From NCBI GenBank assembly GCA_038231615.1, contig JBBRLA010000491.1, forward strand, positions 1 to 6,666: a stretch of 6,666 bases of DNA. Direction: 5' to 3'. Shown in pieces: positions 5,092 to 6,666 of the stretch. This DNA comes from JBBRLA01 sp038231615 (GTDB lineage Bacteria > Myxococcota_A > Polyangia > Palsa-1104 > JAEUJZ01). The notes beneath the pieces were generated by a model. That model did no database searches. It was given only the letters and a program-made list of their open reading frames with translations, and was not told the DNA's origin. Numbering within the stretch: the stretch's first letter is position 1; each line of letters begins with the position of its first letter. The position numbers were made by a program, and so were the translations under genes.

Positions 5092-5628
5092 ATGACTGGC
5101 GACCTTCTGGTGTTGAAGCAGTCCCTGTCACGGACCCCCTTCTTCGGCGGGCTTTTGGACCAGTCGCTGGAGGGGATCATCGGCATGCTGACGGAGCGCA
5201 CCTTCGACAAGGACGCGGTGGTGGTACGAGAGGGCGACGTGGGCAAGTCGCTCTTCATCATTCAATCCGGCAGCCTGGTGGTCTGCCGTGCCGGCGAGTC
5301 GGGGTGTACGGTGCGCCTGGTGCGCCTGGGCCCGGGGGACTTCTTCGGCGAGATGGCCCTCATCGAGGTGCAGCCCCGGTCGACCACGGTCAAGGCGGAG
5401 GTCCCCTCCCGGCTGCTGGAACTGACCAACATGGACCTGTACCGCCTGTACATGCAGGACGTGCAGGCCTACGTCATGGTGCTGCAGAACATGAATCGCG
5501 AGCTGTGCCGCCGGCTGCGCAAGGCCGATCGCCGCATCACCCAGATGGCGGAGGAGAACGGCGAGGAGACCACCCAGATAGGCCAGGCTTTCGACCCCCG
5601 GTCGCTGAAGCGGCCGGAATCGCCCTGA
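5092..5628 (+). CDS. Stand-alone cyclic-nucleotide-binding domain protein, 178 aa
   Basis: One cNMP-binding domain fills residues about 12-125: FDKDAVVVREGDVGKSLFII (38-57) and SGSLVV, then VRLVRLGPGDFFGEMALIEV (75-93), then PRSTTVKAE. The phosphate-binding cassette is intact: Phe85-Gly86-Glu87 with Glu87 for the ribose hydroxyl and Arg96 for the cyclic phosphate. Binding of cAMP or cGMP is therefore plausible. Unlike CRP/FNR regulators there is no helix-turn-helix. After the C-helix (about 126-150) only a polar acidic tail remains, so it probably acts by binding a partner protein. The frame is open far upstream (from 4675) but antisense to the SDR gene. The ATG at 5092 starts where family similarity starts, with a weak GGATG just before. 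It is divergent from the SDR gene and 81 bases ahead of the CDF gene on the same strand. Confidence 0.93.
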   Translation: MTGDLLVLKQSLSRTPFFGGLLDQSLEGIIGMLTERTFDKDAVVVREGDVGKSLFIIQSGSLVVCRAGESGCTVRLVRLGPGDFFGEMALIEVQPRSTTVKAEVPSRLLELTNMDLYRLYMQDVQAYVMVLQNMNRELCRRLRKADRRITQMAEENGEETTQIGQAFDPRSLKRPESP

Positions 5629-5645
5629 CTTCTGATGGCCTGACC

Positions 5646-5664
5646 AAATGTGACGTCAGTGAGA
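5646..5664. promoter_or_regulatory. CRP-like half-site containing the palindrome TGACGTCA
   Basis: In the spacer between the cNMP-binding gene and the CDF gene, AAATGTGA (5646-5653) matches the left half of the enterobacterial CRP consensus exactly. The right half six bases on (TGAGA, 5660-5664) matches poorly against TCACA. The half-site overlaps an exact 8-bp palindrome, TGACGTCA (5651-5658). It stands 46-64 bases ahead of the CDF ATG, a sensible place for an operator. A (GA)5 run follows at 5661-5670. Function is inference only. Confidence 0.3.
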
Positions 5665-5709
5665 GAGAGATTTTAGCCTTTCCCGGTGGGCGAGCTATGC
5701 TTTTCGACA

Positions 5710-6663
5710 ATGGATTCTCTTTCGGCAGTCCCTGAGTCTAACTCGCGCGACCGTGCGGTGGCCCGGGTGCTGTGGATCGTGCTGCTTCTGAACGTCGCGA
5801 TCTCGATCACCAAGCTGGCGGTCAGCCTGTCCACCGGGGCGCTGGCGGTGTTCGCCGACGGCATCCATGGGCTGCTGGACTCGTCGTCGAACGTGGTGGG
5901 CCTGCTGGGGATTGCGGTGGCGGCGCGGCCCCCGGACGCGGGGCATCCCTATGGCCACCGGCGGTTCGAGACGCTGGCGGCGATCGTGATCGGGCTCTTC
6001 ATCCTTTTGGGGATGCTGGAGATCTTGCACGGGCTTTTGGACGGGCTGCGGGGGCATCGGGCGCCTCCGACGGTGACGCTGGGGTCGGCGGTGGTGCTGG
6101 CGCTGACGGTGACGGCGAACGTGTTGACGAGCCGGTTCGAGAAGAAGCGGGCGGTGGTGCTGCGCTCGGGGCTCTTGCAGGCGGACGCCCGCCATACGAT
6201 GACGGATGGGCTGGGCACGCTATCGGTGTTGGTGTCGCTGGGGGCGGTGTCGCTGGGCTTCGGCTGGGCCGATCTTTTGGCGGCGGGGATCGTGACGGTG
6301 CTGATCGCACACACAGCGATCGAGGTGCTGCGGACCAACATCGGGGCACTGATGGACAACGTGAGGCTCGACCCGCAGAGGGTGCACGGGGTGGCGATGA
6401 GCGTGCCCGGGGTGCGGGGGGCGCACAAGATCCGCTCTCGGGGGACCCATGACTTCATCCAGGTGGACCTGCACATCCACCTGGACCCGCACTGGACGGT
6501 GACGCAGGCGCACCTGGCCACTCATGAGGTGGCGGACGCGGTGCGGGCGGCGTTCCCGGGGGTGCATGACGTGCTGATCCACACCGAGCCGGCAGACGGG
6601 CGGGAACACGATGTCTCGACGATTGCCCCGGGAGGGACCACGGGCCCGCGGCAGATCGGGTGA
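5710..6663 (+). CDS. Cation diffusion facilitator (CDF) family divalent-metal exporter, 317 aa
   Basis: An inner-membrane transporter that should export Zn2+, Co2+, Fe2+ or similar ions in exchange for protons. Six membrane segments are visible near residues 20-37, 43-70, 88-112, 122-140, 167-185 and 188-207. The metal site is intact: Asp50, His53 and Asp57 in the FADGIHGLLD segment of TM2, and Asp158, His162 and Asp166 in the DARHTMTD segment leading into TM5. The family signature HPYGHRRFE is at 79-87. The cytoplasmic domain (about 225-295) has the HKIRSRG, VDLHIHLDP and DVLIHTEP elements with several conserved histidines. Length is close to E. coli FieF (300). The tail after residue 297 is polar and probably disordered. 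The ATG at 5710 is preferred; an in-frame GTG at 5686 would add eight residues, and neither has a good ribosome-binding site. The His/Asp arrangement suggests Zn/Co rather than Mn, but the metal cannot be fixed from sequence. Confidence 0.96.
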   Translation: MDSLSAVPESNSRDRAVARVLWIVLLLNVAISITKLAVSLSTGALAVFADGIHGLLDSSSNVVGLLGIAVAARPPDAGHPYGHRRFETLAAIVIGLFILLGMLEILHGLLDGLRGHRAPPTVTLGSAVVLALTVTANVLTSRFEKKRAVVLRSGLLQADARHTMTDGLGTLSVLVSLGAVSLGFGWADLLAAGIVTVLIAHTAIEVLRTNIGALMDNVRLDPQRVHGVAMSVPGVRGAHKIRSRGTHDFIQVDLHIHLDPHWTVTQAHLATHEVADAVRAAFPGVHDVLIHTEPADGREHDVSTIAPGGTTGPRQIG

Positions 6664-6666
6664 ATG

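Noticed and set aside
5092..5628. A CRP/FNR-type transcription regulator.
   Set aside because: There is no helix-turn-helix domain after the C-helix; only about 28 polar residues follow.
4572..5735. A 387-codon plus-strand frame covering the SDR antisense and the cNMP-binding gene.
   Set aside because: It is a shadow frame; the true plus-strand gene here is the cNMP-binding protein in another frame, starting at 5092.
6664..6666. ATG directly after the CDF stop (TGAATG) as the start of the next gene.
   Set aside because: The window ends on this codon, so nothing downstream can be read to support it.

Overview
The window is a GC-rich stretch of bacterial chromosome. It has compact genes on both strands, mostly weak Shine-Dalgarno sites and strong G/C bias at third codon positions. 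Nothing in it fixes the taxon. The gene mix (two Uma2-type nuclease-fold proteins of different subtypes, a SEC-C protein, an HSDL2-type short-chain dehydrogenase and a stand-alone cyclic-nucleotide-binding protein) fits a high-GC myxobacterial or other deltaproteobacterial-type genome. That placement is inference from family knowledge.

Layout, left to right. 1-131 (minus) is the 5' end of a gene that leaves the window and has the best ribosome-binding site here. 132-529 is about 400 bases with no convincing long gene. It holds a possible 48-codon ORF, an orphan Shine-Dalgarno-like sequence and two inverted repeats. 530-1132 (plus) is a Uma2-family gene, overlapped at its stop by a 35-codon ORF. 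1252-1833 (minus) is a second Uma2-family gene of a different subtype, convergent with the first. 1834-2097 is a spacer with what looks like the decayed 3' end of another gene (about 1901-2028). 2098-2805 (plus) encodes a protein ending in a SEC-C zinc motif. 2862-4157 (minus) encodes an unrecognised 431-residue protein with a cold-shock-like N-terminal segment and a C-terminal half resembling DUF4261. 4179-5000 (minus) is an HSDL2-like SDR oxidoreductase, 21 bases upstream of the 431-residue gene and probably co-transcribed with it. 5092-5628 (plus) is a cyclic-nucleotide-binding-domain protein, divergent from the SDR across a 91-base promoter region. 5710-6663 (plus) is a complete cation diffusion facilitator (CDF) metal exporter, and the window ends three bases later.

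The left half (Uma2 pair, short ORFs, coding remnant, long spacers) looks like an accessory, turnover-prone region. The right half (SDR, cNMP-binding protein, CDF) looks like ordinary housekeeping or stress genes. No rRNA, tRNA, CRISPR array, integrase or intact insertion sequence was seen. No clear new multi-gene system is evident. The least explained items are the 431-residue two-part protein, the small ORFs and the hidden partial gene at the left edge.
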